Positions 1-8,155 of a stretch of DNA of 64,000 nt are shown here, one piece after another. How positions within the stretch are numbered: position 1 is the stretch's first letter; each line of letters begins with the position of its first letter. Under the pieces are notes generated by a model. It saw nothing but the letters and a program-made list of their open reading frames with translations. It was not told the DNA's origin and did not search any database. This stretch comes from Syntrophomonas sp. UBA5314 (GTDB lineage: Bacteria; Bacillota; Syntrophomonadia; Syntrophomonadales; Syntrophomonadaceae). Made by a program: the position numbers and the translations under genes. Location: contig DHRK01000007.1 of the NCBI GenBank assembly GCA_002410325.1, positions 152,459-216,458 on the forward strand. Reading direction: 5' to 3'.

Positions 1-507
<507 letters not shown>

Positions 508-689
508 TTAGAATCCTCCTCGTGAAATGATTATAATACAATATGTAAAATATGGAATAAAAGTTAACTGCAGAAAGGCTCGGTTCATTATACACGTACT
601 GTATCCAGGGGGGAATTAGCAGGATTTTTGATCTTGGGAAAGGAATTATAGCTCCCAAGGCTTATATTAAAGAAGGTGAAGCTTGTCTG

Positions 690-1484
690 ATGTTCGCTAC
701 TAAAAGTCATAAAATTGATTACGGAAATTGGATTTCAATGAATATAATAATCTTTTCCATTGTCTTCTGCGAAATCTTTGTGTTTTTGCTGCTGCTTTCC
801 ATAACCGGGGAATGGCATGTTCTTTTAAAGGTGATGTTCTGGTTTCTAACCATTGCTTCCCTGCTTATCAGCGCCTACTTTATCTATGCCAGGTACCAGT
901 TTGCCGATAGAGGGGGCGGTATGCAGGAAAAAATACGGGGACTGCTGGTCGGCGAGATGGACTGGGATGGTCAGGGAACGGCCTTGGACATCGGCTGCGG
1001 CAACGGCCCCTTGACCATCAGGCTTGCCCAACAATACCCGGAAGCCAGGCTAACCGGCATCTACCTCCGGGAAGGCGGTTGGGAGTATGCCCGGCCAATA
1101 TGCGAGAAAAATGCTGAGGCTGAAGGAGTAATGGGGCGGATCGAATTTGTACAAGCCAGTGCTACTGCGCTGCCTTTTGAAGACGAATCCTTTGACCTGG
1201 TGGTAAGCAATCTGGCCTTTCATAAAGTGAAGGACGTGCAGGCTAAAAAGGATTTAATCAAAGAAGCCCTGAGAGTCCTTAAAAAAGGCGGGGTATTCGC
1301 CTTTCAAGATTTATTCTGGAACGAAAAACTTTACGGGGATCTGCGTGACATGGTGAAGGATATTAAAAAATGGGGCGTCCAGGAAGTCGTATTCGTAGAT
1401 ACCAGCAAATCCGAGCTCATTCCCCGGGCTTTGAAGCTGCCCTTTATGGTTGGGCCTATCGGCATGATCCGTGGCGTTAAATAA
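690..1484 (+). CDS. membrane-anchored class I SAM-dependent methyltransferase
   Basis: 264 residues. Two hydrophobic segments at about 17-40 and 46-68 are followed by a soluble class I methyltransferase domain: motif I is L-D-I-G-C-G-N-G at about 99-106, a post-I acidic region follows, and the A-L-P-F-E-D-E-S-F-D-L-V-V motif II/III region lies near 150. The catalytic domain probably sits on the cytoplasmic face. The substrate cannot be told; the family includes ubiquinone/menaquinone and small-molecule methyltransferases. The start at 690 has a modest site (GAAGGTGA) about 11 bases upstream; an ATG at 738 is a weaker alternative. A strong inverted repeat follows the stop. It appears to be a single-gene unit. 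Confidence 0.75.
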   Translation: MFATKSHKIDYGNWISMNIIIFSIVFCEIFVFLLLLSITGEWHVLLKVMFWFLTIASLLISAYFIYARYQFADRGGGMQEKIRGLLVGEMDWDGQGTALDIGCGNGPLTIRLAQQYPEARLTGIYLREGGWEYARPICEKNAEAEGVMGRIEFVQASATALPFEDESFDLVVSNLAFHKVKDVQAKKDLIKEALRVLKKGGVFAFQDLFWNEKLYGDLRDMVKDIKKWGVQEVVFVDTSKSELIPRALKLPFMVGPIGMIRGVK

Positions 1485-1503
1485 GCCGTATTACCTAGAA
1501 TCA

Positions 1504-1552
1504 ACGGGGTTGTTGGGAAGCAAAAGAACCCCCTGCTTCCCAACAACCCCGT
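1504..1552. terminator. perfect 19-bp inverted repeat after the methyltransferase
   Basis: Arms 1504-1522 and 1534-1552 are perfectly complementary with an 11-base loop. The stem is very strong, but no clear T tract follows on either strand, so it may stop transcription, block readthrough between the convergent genes, or protect the mRNA end. Confidence 0.6.
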
Positions 1553-1614
1553 CACCTTGCATCCCTGGTTTGATGAGGATCGGGGAGGCGCGGGGATAAT
1601 CTCCGCGCTACCTT

Positions 1615-2175
1615 CTATAAGCGGGGCAGCGCTTTGGCCGCCACTTGTTTGGCCAGTTCCAGGTTTTCCGGCTTGCTGGAGTTGCCCACGGAGATGTTGA
1701 GATAGACATTCCCTTTTAAGATATGGAGGCCGTTGGTTCCCCAGAAAGCCTCGTCACCTATTCCGGGCACATCCGTAACCTCCCCGAGCATTTTTTTGGT
1801 TTCCGTGTACAGCTGCTTGACATCATACTTTTGCGCCGTCAGGGTCTTGGCCAGGCCCTCGTTTTGCACCAGAGACAGTTGAATAAATCTTGTCTCTTTA
1901 TCCGAAACCGGATCATAGAAACAGATTTTCTGCCCCAGGGGGTTATTGGTATCCCGGGTTTCGTTTTTGGGCTCCTTCACCGGCTCGCCCAGGAGGGCTT
2001 CCGCTTCCGCCTTGGTCAACAAAGCGGCCGGATCGATAAGTCCCTTGCTTGTAGCTGTGTCTTGCGCCGCCCCGCTGTTGCCCGGGGGCGTGTTTTTCTG
2101 GCCGGAGTCGCTGCAGCCGGCCAGCAGCAGGAATAAGGGAAGTATTAAAAATGCCAGAATTTTCTTGATACCCAT
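1615..2175 (-). CDS. putative lipoprotein
   Basis: 186 residues from the ATG at 2175, chosen because GGAGG lies six bases before it; a longer start at 2187 would put the ribosome site inside the gene. A signal peptide with hydrophobic core (about 5-18) ends in a lipobox L-L-A-G-C, followed by a Ser/Gly/Asn-rich linker, so the mature protein should be lipid-anchored on the outer face of the membrane. The rest (D-P-A-A-L-L-T near 48, then an E-A-E-A-L-L-G-E-P segment) resembles DUF3558-type or similar lipoproteins of unknown role; I would not push that. No transport or enzyme motif is evident. Confidence 0.7.
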   Translation of the reverse strand: MGIKKILAFLILPLFLLLAGCSDSGQKNTPPGNSGAAQDTATSKGLIDPAALLTKAEAEALLGEPVKEPKNETRDTNNPLGQKICFYDPVSDKETRFIQLSLVQNEGLAKTLTAQKYDVKQLYTETKKMLGEVTDVPGIGDEAFWGTNGLHILKGNVYLNISVGNSSKPENLELAKQVAAKALPRL

Positions 2176-2186
2176 AATTACCTCCA

Positions 2187-2318
2187 TTAAGATATACTTT
2201 TGAACCCTGTTGACTGATGCTCGTCACCCGAGGGCAACCGTTCGGCGATGCCTATGGTTTGTACGGCGGAAGCCAGTTTTTCCGCTCTCGGTTTGGGATC
2301 AGGTTCAGTCTTGATCGT
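2187..2318 (-). CDS. possible 43-residue protein with an ACG start
   Basis: On the minus strand a stop-free frame of protein-like composition (K-T-E-P-D-P-K-P-R-A-E then A-V-Q-T-I-G-I-A-E-R-L) runs from a position seven bases after a GGGGG site to a TAA at 2187-2189, just upstream of the lipoprotein gene. The expected start codon is ACG, not ATG, as if mutated. It could be a small upstream gene in the lipoprotein operon, a decayed gene, or chance. No family recognised. Confidence 0.25.
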   Translation of the reverse strand, partial: TIKTEPDPKPRAEKLASAVQTIGIAERLPSGDEHQSTGFKSIS

Positions 2319-2605
2319 CTATTCACCCCCTTTAAGGAGAACCAGAGGAAGTGCTTTGCTTACCGGGTGCTCAGCGTAATGGATTGGGCGAGGGGGTTCC
2401 ACTCCACCGCGCAGTCCAGGCTGGCAGATATAAACCCCATCTGTAAATATAGGACATAAATGTTTTTTCATTTATTTGCTATATGCATTGAATATAACAT
2501 AATAAAAGAGAGCTAAAGTACACCCGAAAGTATTATCCGTTTGGTTTAGCAGAATAAAGACGGGAGAAATTCAACGGGCGATGCCGCAAGGAAGGGGGGC
2601 TGGAG

Positions 2606-3379
2606 GTGCAGACGCGAAAACTGCTCAATATCGTGGAGGCTATTGGGGCCGCCACCGACATTGACCAGGTGCGCTTGCTAACGCTGAATATGCTGCGGGA
2701 AGTGCTCTGGTTCGACCGGGCGTTATTCTGGCTGTACGAACCGCTCACCGGTCTGCCGGCCGGACCTCCGGTTGCGCTGGATATGCCCGGCGAGATCACC
2801 ACCGGCTACCCTGATTATCTGGGCAAGGACGAAGTGCGCCAGACCTACCGGAACGCCAAGCGCTTGATTTCCCTGAGCACGGAACTTTTCGACTACTCCC
2901 GCTGGACGCGGCAAAGCGGTTTTTACAACGATTTTTTGAAGCCCTTTGATATCCATTACATGTCCGGCTTTGACATTAAAGACGGGCCCAGCAACCTGGG
3001 GGCCTTATGCCTTACCCGGGGCCGGAAAACCGGTAATTTCTCGCAGCATGACCTGGATGTGCTGACGCTCATATATCCTCACCTGCAAAACCGTCTCCGC
3101 TGGAACCGGATTTTAGAAGCCTCCCTGCCGCAACCCGGCTCCGGCGCCGCGCCACCCCGGGAAAGAACCGGGCTGGAGCCGCTCAGCCGGAGAGAGCAGG
3201 ACATAGCCAGGCTGGTTATGTCCGGCGCCTCCAACCTGGAAATTGCGTCTTTGTTGGGGATTTCCACGAATACCGTAAAAATGCACCTGCAAAACATCTT
3301 CGACAAACTCCGTATCAAAAGACGCTCCCAGCTTTTCCTGGTGTTTCAGGGGATAGAAAAAAGGAAATTCGGCATATAG
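2606..3379 (+). CDS. LuxR-family transcriptional regulator
   Basis: 257 residues from a GTG start with a GA-rich site upstream. Residues about 190-250 form a typical LuxR/GerE helix-turn-helix: L-S-R-R-E-Q-D-I-A-R at the start, then A-S-N-L-E-I-A-S-L-L-G-I-S and the recognition helix T-N-T-V-K-M-H-L-Q-N-I-F-D-K-L. The N-terminal 180 residues look like a GAF-like sensor domain and lack a receiver aspartate, so it is probably not a two-component regulator. The ligand is unknown and no autoinducer synthase is nearby. DNA-binding activator role is from the family. Confidence 0.8.
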   Translation: MQTRKLLNIVEAIGAATDIDQVRLLTLNMLREVLWFDRALFWLYEPLTGLPAGPPVALDMPGEITTGYPDYLGKDEVRQTYRNAKRLISLSTELFDYSRWTRQSGFYNDFLKPFDIHYMSGFDIKDGPSNLGALCLTRGRKTGNFSQHDLDVLTLIYPHLQNRLRWNRILEASLPQPGSGAAPPRERTGLEPLSRREQDIARLVMSGASNLEIASLLGISTNTVKMHLQNIFDKLRIKRRSQLFLVFQGIEKRKFGI

Positions 3380-3382
3380 AGG

Positions 3383-3550
3383 TTAATGCTTACATTCGGC
3401 TAAGTCTTCCCTATCTAATATCTGCGGCGGCTCTTCCAGCCAGTCATATTTCATCATTATTTTAATTCCGGTCTCCGCATACAGGCCCATTTCTACAAGA
3501 AATTGCCCGTAAACCTTCATAATGTCATGCCGGGCAGCTACAAGGTGGCG
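3383..3550 (-). pseudogene. relic: C-terminal end of a DUF3231-type protein
   Basis: A minus-strand frame ending in TAA at 3383-3385 encodes about 45-55 residues including Y-A-E-T-G-I-K-I-M, W-L-E-E-P-P and D-R-E-D-L-A. As I recall the family, this is the signature end of DUF3231 proteins (coat-F-like, found in spore formers, normally about 330 residues with two repeats). Nothing upstream in the same frame continues the family, so this is a truncated remnant. Recognition is by eye only. Confidence 0.5.
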
Positions 3551-3558
3551 CAAGGGGC

Positions 3559-3783
3559 ATGGCGCAGGACGCCGTGACCAAGGCGGTAGCCACGGTGGCG
3601 ACCACGCCGGCCCTCGATATAAAGGTGGCCGCCCAGGACCGGCCGATTATGTTCGAGACGCGCTGGGACGCGGATAAGATCAGGGCGGCCGTGAACGGCG
3701 ACTACGCTTTTGTGGTGATGATGCAGGACAAGAACGGCCAGTTCGTGCCGGTGGCCAGCTACCTGATGAGCGCGGCTCCCTGA
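3559..3783 (+). CDS. small hypothetical protein, 74 residues
   Basis: An Ala/Val-rich reading frame with protein-like composition (A-V-A-T-V-A-T-T-P near the start; F-V-V-M-M-Q-D-K-N-G in the second half). An AAGGTGG sequence lies about 10 bases before the ATG. No family is recognised and no signal peptide is seen. G+C is higher than in the flanking toxin-antitoxin genes. It directly abuts the DUF3231 relic and may itself be a fragment. Confidence 0.4.
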   Translation: MAQDAVTKAVATVATTPALDIKVAAQDRPIMFETRWDADKIRAAVNGDYAFVVMMQDKNGQFVPVASYLMSAAP

Positions 3784-3876
3784 GCCGGAATAAACGGTCA
3801 AAAGGACGGCCCGGGGAGGCAATAAAGCCATTATCACAAAACCCAAGGGAAAGCCTGAGCCCGGTTTAATCTCGTG

Positions 3877-3914
3877 AAAAAAGCTGGTTCAGCCAAGCTG
3901 AGCCCGCTTTTTTA
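3877..3914. terminator. bidirectional terminator
   Basis: An A6 tract, an imperfect GC-rich stem with loop CAA, and a T6 tract form a symmetrical terminator between the small plus-strand frame and the minus-strand toxin gene. Confidence 0.75.
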
Positions 3915-3918
3915 CGCT

Positions 3919-4404
3919 TTAGATTTCGTTTGCCTTCTTCAGTACTGCCAAGTATAGCCCCCGATTTATGAAACGATTATGTTTAAGCATCATATCCATT
4001 AGAGGCTTCACTTCGCCAATAAACCCAAGATTTTTACCAATAAGCAATATACCCAATGTACCGGTAACATTCAATCCTAGCAGGGAAGCATATTGTCTTC
4101 CTGCAAACTCGTCAATGATGACATTTTGGATTCCTTTTTCCTTAGCTATTGTTATGACCTCAGCTTCACCTTCGTCCAATTCAAGCATTATGGAATCTTT
4201 AAGTACTTTATTCTCTGTTTCAAGCACTGTAAAGTGATGGATGCTCCCCAGTTCTTCACTGCCTGCCTTACCTTTTCCTTTAACTACAACTTCATTGTAT
4301 ACAGACTTTGGCACGATAATTTCGTCATAAAGTTTTGGCAGTAACTCCAGTTGACCGATCAGTGACAAACTTATCAGCGGGGGGGAGTTAACTACCACCT
4401 TCAT
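3919..4404 (-). CDS. PIN-like (DUF3368) toxin
   Basis: 161 residues from the ATG at 4404, which has GGAGG nine bases upstream; it overlaps the antitoxin gene by 17 bases. The protein starts M-K-V-V-V-N-S-P-P-L-I-S-L, has the acidic E-L-D-E-G-E-A-E region near 85 and the I-I-D-E-F-A-G-R-Q motif near 110, as in DUF3368 proteins, a PIN-domain branch of predicted ribonucleases. The usual first PIN aspartate (D-x-S/T) is replaced by N in V-N-S-P, which is common in this subfamily. Paired with a UPF0175 antitoxin. RNA cleavage is inferred from the family. Confidence 0.75.
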   Translation of the reverse strand: MKVVVNSPPLISLSLIGQLELLPKLYDEIIVPKSVYNEVVVKGKGKAGSEELGSIHHFTVLETENKVLKDSIMLELDEGEAEVITIAKEKGIQNVIIDEFAGRQYASLLGLNVTGTLGILLIGKNLGFIGEVKPLMDMMLKHNRFINRGLYLAVLKKANEI

Positions 4405-4684
4405 GCTTAAAAACCTCCACAAACTTATCTACAGCGTCAAATTCCTGCTCTAATTCACGTTCAGTATACTGGTATATATCAATCTGGTTCTTTCCAAGGA
4501 GGGTAGCAAAGTCGTCCTTGTCCATGCCCGCAAGTTCAGCCGCTTTGCCAAGAGATAGCTTGCGTTCCTTAAAGAACTGCAAAGCAAGTATTTTTCTCGC
4601 TTCTTCCTGCAAAGACTTTTCATCCTTTTTAAGAACAAAGAGCACGTCCTCGGATATCGGGATATTTATATTAAGTGTCCGCAT
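4388..4684 (-). CDS. UPF0175-family antitoxin
   Basis: 98 residues from the ATG at 4684 (GGGAG nine bases upstream; a further in-frame ATG lies inside that spacer). The N-terminal half is a short beta-strand/helix dimerisation region (N-I-N-I-P). The K-L-S-L-G-K-A-A-E-L-A-G-M segment is a helix-turn-helix typical of UPF0175, the usual partner of DUF3368 toxins. Expected to bind the toxin and repress its own promoter. Confidence 0.75.
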   Translation of the reverse strand: MRTLNINIPISEDVLFVLKKDEKSLQEEARKILALQFFKERKLSLGKAAELAGMDKDDFATLLGKNQIDIYQYTERELEQEFDAVDKFVEVFKHEGGS

Positions 4685-4796
4685 GAAAATCATCTCCCAA
4701 AGTAGTAAATCATGACTTCTATTCATTCATATTACCATTTATTGTATCCCAACTTTACTCTACCCATAAATATTTCCTGGTCCGTAGAATTTTAGT

Positions 4797-5729
4797 TTAC
4801 TTTCCGGGTGCTTCGGAAACCGTCTCTTTTAGAGCTGCGAATACTCCTCCCAGACCCGCCAGATCTCCAGGAATGACCAGCTTGGTCGCCTGACCCTCGC
4901 TCATGGCTTTGAGGGTCTCCAAGGCCTTGATGGACAAGACCTTCTGGTCAGGCGCCGAATTCCTGATCATAATCAGGCTGTCGGCAAAGGCCTTTTGCAC
5001 CGAAAGAATAGCCTGGGCTTCGCCCTCTGCCTGCAGGATCTTGGCCTGCCGTATGCCTTCGGCCTCCCTGATGGCAGCTTCCTTGGTCGCTTCCGCTTTA
5101 AGAATGGCAGACTGCTTCAAACCTTCCGCTTCGAGGATAGCGGCGGTTTTTTGACCCTCGGCCCGGAGAATGGCTTCCCGCTTTTCCCGCTCCGCCCGCA
5201 TCTGTTTTTCCATGGCGGTCTGGATATCCTGGGGCGGCAAAATGTTCCGCAATTCCACCCGGTTGACCTTTATTCCCCATTTGTCGGTAGCTTCGTCCAA
5301 GATGGTGCGCAGCCTGGTATTCACCAAATCTCTGGAAGTCAAAGTCTGATCCAGTTCAAGTTCGCCCACGATATTTCTGAGCGTCGTCGCGGTTAAATTC
5401 TCAATGGCCAGTATGGGAGTGGCGATTTCGTAGGTATATCTAAAAGGATCGGTTACCTGGTAGTATATGACGGTATCGATCATCATGGTAACATTGTCCT
5501 TGGTGATAACCGGCTGGGGTTTAAAATCTGCCACTTGTTCCCGTAGATCAACCCTACTCCTGAATTTATCGACGACGGGAATAATTATATTTATTCCCTG
5601 TTCGGCCAGCTTGTGAAATTTGCCAAGCCTCTCCACCACCCCGACCGTTGCCTGCCTGATAATCTTAATCGAGGTAAACAACAGCACAATTACGATAATC
5701 AACAGCAGCGCGTTAATGAACCACCCCAT
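4797..5729 (-). CDS. SPFH/band 7 protein, stomatin-like (QmcA family)
   Basis: 310 residues: one N-terminal membrane segment (about 5-22), an SPFH domain (about 25-190, with V-G-V-V-E-R-L-G-K and L-R-N-I-V-G-E-L-E-L-D), then a coiled-coil tail of repeated (A/I)-L-x-A-E-G units (about 190-260). This is the slipin/QmcA architecture of bacterial stomatin homologues that organise membrane microdomains. It follows the NfeD gene with a 14-base gap, the classic stomatin-NfeD pair. Good site AAAGGAG before the ATG. Confidence 0.9.
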   Translation of the reverse strand: MGWFINALLLIIVIVLLFTSIKIIRQATVGVVERLGKFHKLAEQGINIIIPVVDKFRSRVDLREQVADFKPQPVITKDNVTMMIDTVIYYQVTDPFRYTYEIATPILAIENLTATTLRNIVGELELDQTLTSRDLVNTRLRTILDEATDKWGIKVNRVELRNILPPQDIQTAMEKQMRAEREKREAILRAEGQKTAAILEAEGLKQSAILKAEATKEAAIREAEGIRQAKILQAEGEAQAILSVQKAFADSLIMIRNSAPDQKVLSIKALETLKAMSEGQATKLVIPGDLAGLGGVFAALKETVSEAPGK

Positions 5730-5743
5730 AGTATTTCTCCTTT

Positions 5744-6166
5744 CTACTCTTGTTCCACCACTAGTTTAACTCCGTCGATTCCTATGATTTTTACCCGGGA
5801 ATCCACTTCGAGAATTTCCTGAGCCGCCGCAGTCCAGATTTCCCCGTTCACCTTCACCTGGCCGTATTCGTGGGCGGTGATAGTACTGGTTACAATCCCG
5901 ATCTGACCGATAAGCGCTTTAGTATTGCTGTGGGTATCCTTGGTTTTGATAAACCGCATGACGATAGGCCGGGTAAAGATGATCAATACCAGGGTTATAA
6001 TTGAGAATGCGATAATTTGCCCCGATATACCGGGGAGCAGCCCGAGCTTTACGAACAGAGCGGTTAACAGTCCGGCCAAGGCCAGCCATAGAAACCAGAA
6101 TCCGGCGGTCAATATTTCTACGACCCCACAGACCAGTGCAATAATTATCCAGTGGAGAGCTGACAT
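5744..6166 (-). CDS. NfeD-family membrane protein
   Basis: 140 residues from the ATG at 6166 (GGAG site seven bases upstream). Three to four hydrophobic segments in the first 80 residues are followed by a small soluble OB-fold domain (G-Q-I-G-I-V-T-S-T, then V-D-S-R-V-K-I-I-G-I-D-G), the short NfeD1b form without the protease domain. Encoded just upstream of the SPFH protein, its usual partner. Confidence 0.88.
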   Translation of the reverse strand: MSALHWIIIALVCGVVEILTAGFWFLWLALAGLLTALFVKLGLLPGISGQIIAFSIITLVLIIFTRPIVMRFIKTKDTHSNTKALIGQIGIVTSTITAHEYGQVKVNGEIWTAAAQEILEVDSRVKIIGIDGVKLVVEQE

Positions 6167-6270
6167 GACATTTCTCCTTTCCAAGCTTCCTTATTCCATA
6201 ATACTATAAAACTGGTGATATTGAATCGCCAAGATATAGGAGAAATAGGTAGAGTCCCGTAACATGCAAA

Positions 6271-6302
6271 GCTAACCCGTGGGGTCCGCCCCACGGGTTA
6301 GC
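6271..6302. terminator. perfect 14-bp hairpin, TCCG loop
   Basis: Arms 6271-6284 and 6289-6302 pair perfectly (GCTAACCCGTGGGG and its complement) around a four-base loop. No T tract follows. It abuts the inverted-repeat element described next and may be part of it. Confidence 0.5.
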
Positions 6303-6304
6303 TC

Positions 6305-6603
6305 AGAGCGAGCGACAAAAGCGAATCGCGGCTCCTTGGCCTCCTGCCACCGGCAGCTCTTTGCCATCCTGGCACCGCTGCACTAGTTCGTCCATGGGCA
6401 TCGTCTGCGTTGCTTAATAGGCCCGCTCAATCAACGTACTACGGTACGCCTCAATCGCGGGCCTATTTTACCACAGGCACTTCAGATGTTCGCTATCGCT
6501 CACTAATAAGGTTGCGCGCCTTGCTCTTCGCAGCATTAATAATATGCGAAGCGTAACGGAACATAAATCGTGGTGCCTGGATGGTGCTTCCGTCGCTCGC
6601 TCT
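6305..6603. repeat. 300-bp nested inverted-repeat element (MITE-like or structured RNA)
   Basis: The stretch 6190-6629 has no convincing gene. It is bounded by exact 12-base inverted repeats AGAGCGAGCGAC (6305-6316) and its complement (6592-6603). Inside lie a second 13-base pair (6364-6376 with 6572-6584, one mismatch) and an 11-base pair (6416-6426 with 6457-6467), all nested in the same order, so either strand could fold into one long hairpin. This may be a miniature transposable element or a large RNA. No target-site duplication is obvious. Confidence 0.5.
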
Positions 6604-6629
6604 GGCCACTGCCTACGAAGGGGAAGAAT

Positions 6630-6839
6630 CTATTTCTTGATCTCCAGCTCCCAATTATCCTTTTCATCGGTAATAAATTGCATCTGGTAACCCGAACTTT
6701 TAGCCAGCCGACTTACGTTTTCTTTGGCCGGGGCGCTGTCGCCAATGATTAATATCTCCGTACAACCCTGGTCGATCAGCTTCTTGGTCCTTATTACCGG
6801 AATAGGACAGCTAAGTCCTCTTACATCAAGCTTTTCCAC
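6630..6839 (-). CDS. yedF: TusA/YedF-family sulfur carrier
   Basis: 70 residues from a GTG at 6839 (AGGGG eight bases upstream). Begins E-K-L-D-V-R-G-L-S-C-P-I-P-V, holding the C-P-x-P signature of TusA/SirA/YedF proteins; the Cys would carry a persulfide or selenium. The gene lies 11 bases after yedE, a pairing seen in genomes with selenium metabolism. Role in selenium or sulfur delivery is inferred. Confidence 0.85.
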   Translation of the reverse strand: MEKLDVRGLSCPIPVIRTKKLIDQGCTEILIIGDSAPAKENVSRLAKSSGYQMQFITDEKDNWELEIKK

Positions 6840-6850
6840 AAACTCCACCC

Positions 6851-7957
6851 CTATTCTTCTCTGAACATAAAGCCAATAACAAACATTATTACGATGCCGG
6901 CCACACAGGCTATCTGTCCATAGAGCCCGGGGCCGCCATAAGAAGTTATAGCGCCGCTGGCCGCCTTGGTCATGGCTGAAGAGGCCAGGACAAAATTATG
7001 ACTGAAAGCCGCACCCACTATCATGCCTACTACAACCGCTCCGGCATCCATGTCGCCCTGGCCGGATAATATGAGCTGGCGTAGCGGGCAGCCTCCCAGC
7101 AGGGTGCCGGTTATTCCGACCAGATAAAGCCCCAGGAAGTTCCAGATATGCTGGGTGTGGGCAATAGGTTGAAAGGCAAAACCGGCCTTGAAAAAGCCCA
7201 AAGCCAGGTTCAAGACCAAAGCTCCGGCGAAGACCCCGATAAAGCCCAACAGCAAGGTGCTGTCTTTGACCAGTATAAGATCACGGATTCCGCCGCTAAA
7301 GCAAAGACGGCTGCGCTGGGCTAAAAAGCCTACCAGAAGTCCGGCGCCCAGGCTCAACCACAGCGCGGCGTGCATGCTCCCAGGTCCGGTTTTACTGAAA
7401 AACAGAGGCCCACCCGCAGTCGGGTTGAAGACCGTTTTTAAAACCAGCAAGACCAGGAAAAATGTTATCAGAGCCGGTATGACGAATCCGCCTACCTGGG
7501 AATGACTGGCCTGGGCCCGGCCCAGGTTAAAGCCTTTCTTCAGGAAGAATACACCGCTGGCAACTCCCGCTATGAATCCAAAAAGACCCACCACTGCGTT
7601 GTAATCACCCCCGGCCATACGCAGAACATCGCGCAGCGGGCAGCCCAGGAACACCAGGGCGCCGATCATCATAAAGACTCCCATAATAAACCGCACCAGG
7701 GTAGCCGACCCGCCCCTGGTTTTAAATTCCCTTGTAAATAACGAAGTAATCAAGGCTCCCAATACCAACCCTAGAATTTCCGGGCGCATGTACTGCACCA
7801 CGTCCGCCCGGTGCAGTCCCAATGCTCCCGCAATATCCCGTTCGAAACAGGCAATGCAAAATCCCATATTTTGGGGATTACCCATTTTCACCAGGACCAC
7901 TGCGACCATGCCGGTAATCAATCCCGTCACTAGTACAATCCATTTGTTCCTGTCCAT
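6851..7957 (-). CDS. yedE: YedE-family sulfur/selenium transporter
   Basis: 368 residues, about ten hydrophobic segments in two related halves. The G-C-P-L-R motif appears in each half (L-G-C-P-L-R-D-V near 105 and G-G-C-P-L-R-Q-L near 290), the mark of the YeeE/YedE (DUF395) family, which carries thiosulfate or is proposed to carry selenium compounds. Strong site GGAGG before the ATG. Forms an operon with yedF. Two further Cys near residues 33-36 (F-C-I-A-C-F) may also take part. Confidence 0.88.
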   Translation of the reverse strand: MDRNKWIVLVTGLITGMVAVVLVKMGNPQNMGFCIACFERDIAGALGLHRADVVQYMRPEILGLVLGALITSLFTREFKTRGGSATLVRFIMGVFMMIGALVFLGCPLRDVLRMAGGDYNAVVGLFGFIAGVASGVFFLKKGFNLGRAQASHSQVGGFVIPALITFFLVLLVLKTVFNPTAGGPLFFSKTGPGSMHAALWLSLGAGLLVGFLAQRSRLCFSGGIRDLILVKDSTLLLGFIGVFAGALVLNLALGFFKAGFAFQPIAHTQHIWNFLGLYLVGITGTLLGGCPLRQLILSGQGDMDAGAVVVGMIVGAAFSHNFVLASSAMTKAASGAITSYGGPGLYGQIACVAGIVIMFVIGFMFREE

Positions 7958-8081
7958 TGCCGACCTCCTCGTATAACTTTTTGTTATGTTTTGTATTACT
8001 TATATAATTTCGCCGTTTAATTCCCTATTCCTTCTTCAATATGATAATTTGCTGGATATCTGTCATTATCTGCGGTATCAG

Positions 8082-8114
8082 AAAAAACAACAACGCGGCT
8101 TTCACACCGCGTTT
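8082..8114 (-). terminator. terminator of the hyp operon
   Basis: On the minus strand AACGCGG, an eight-base loop and CCGCGTT are followed by GTTGTTTTTT. It sits about 45 bases after the hypE stop and closes the long hydrogenase operon. Confidence 0.85.
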
Positions 8115-8155
8115 AGGTTTAATATTACATTCAGATGGCTTTCTGTTTAGCGATC

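Noticed and set aside
2217..2459. 80-codon plus-strand frame
   Set aside because: No ribosome site, and it overlaps the more protein-like minus-strand frame at 2187-2318.
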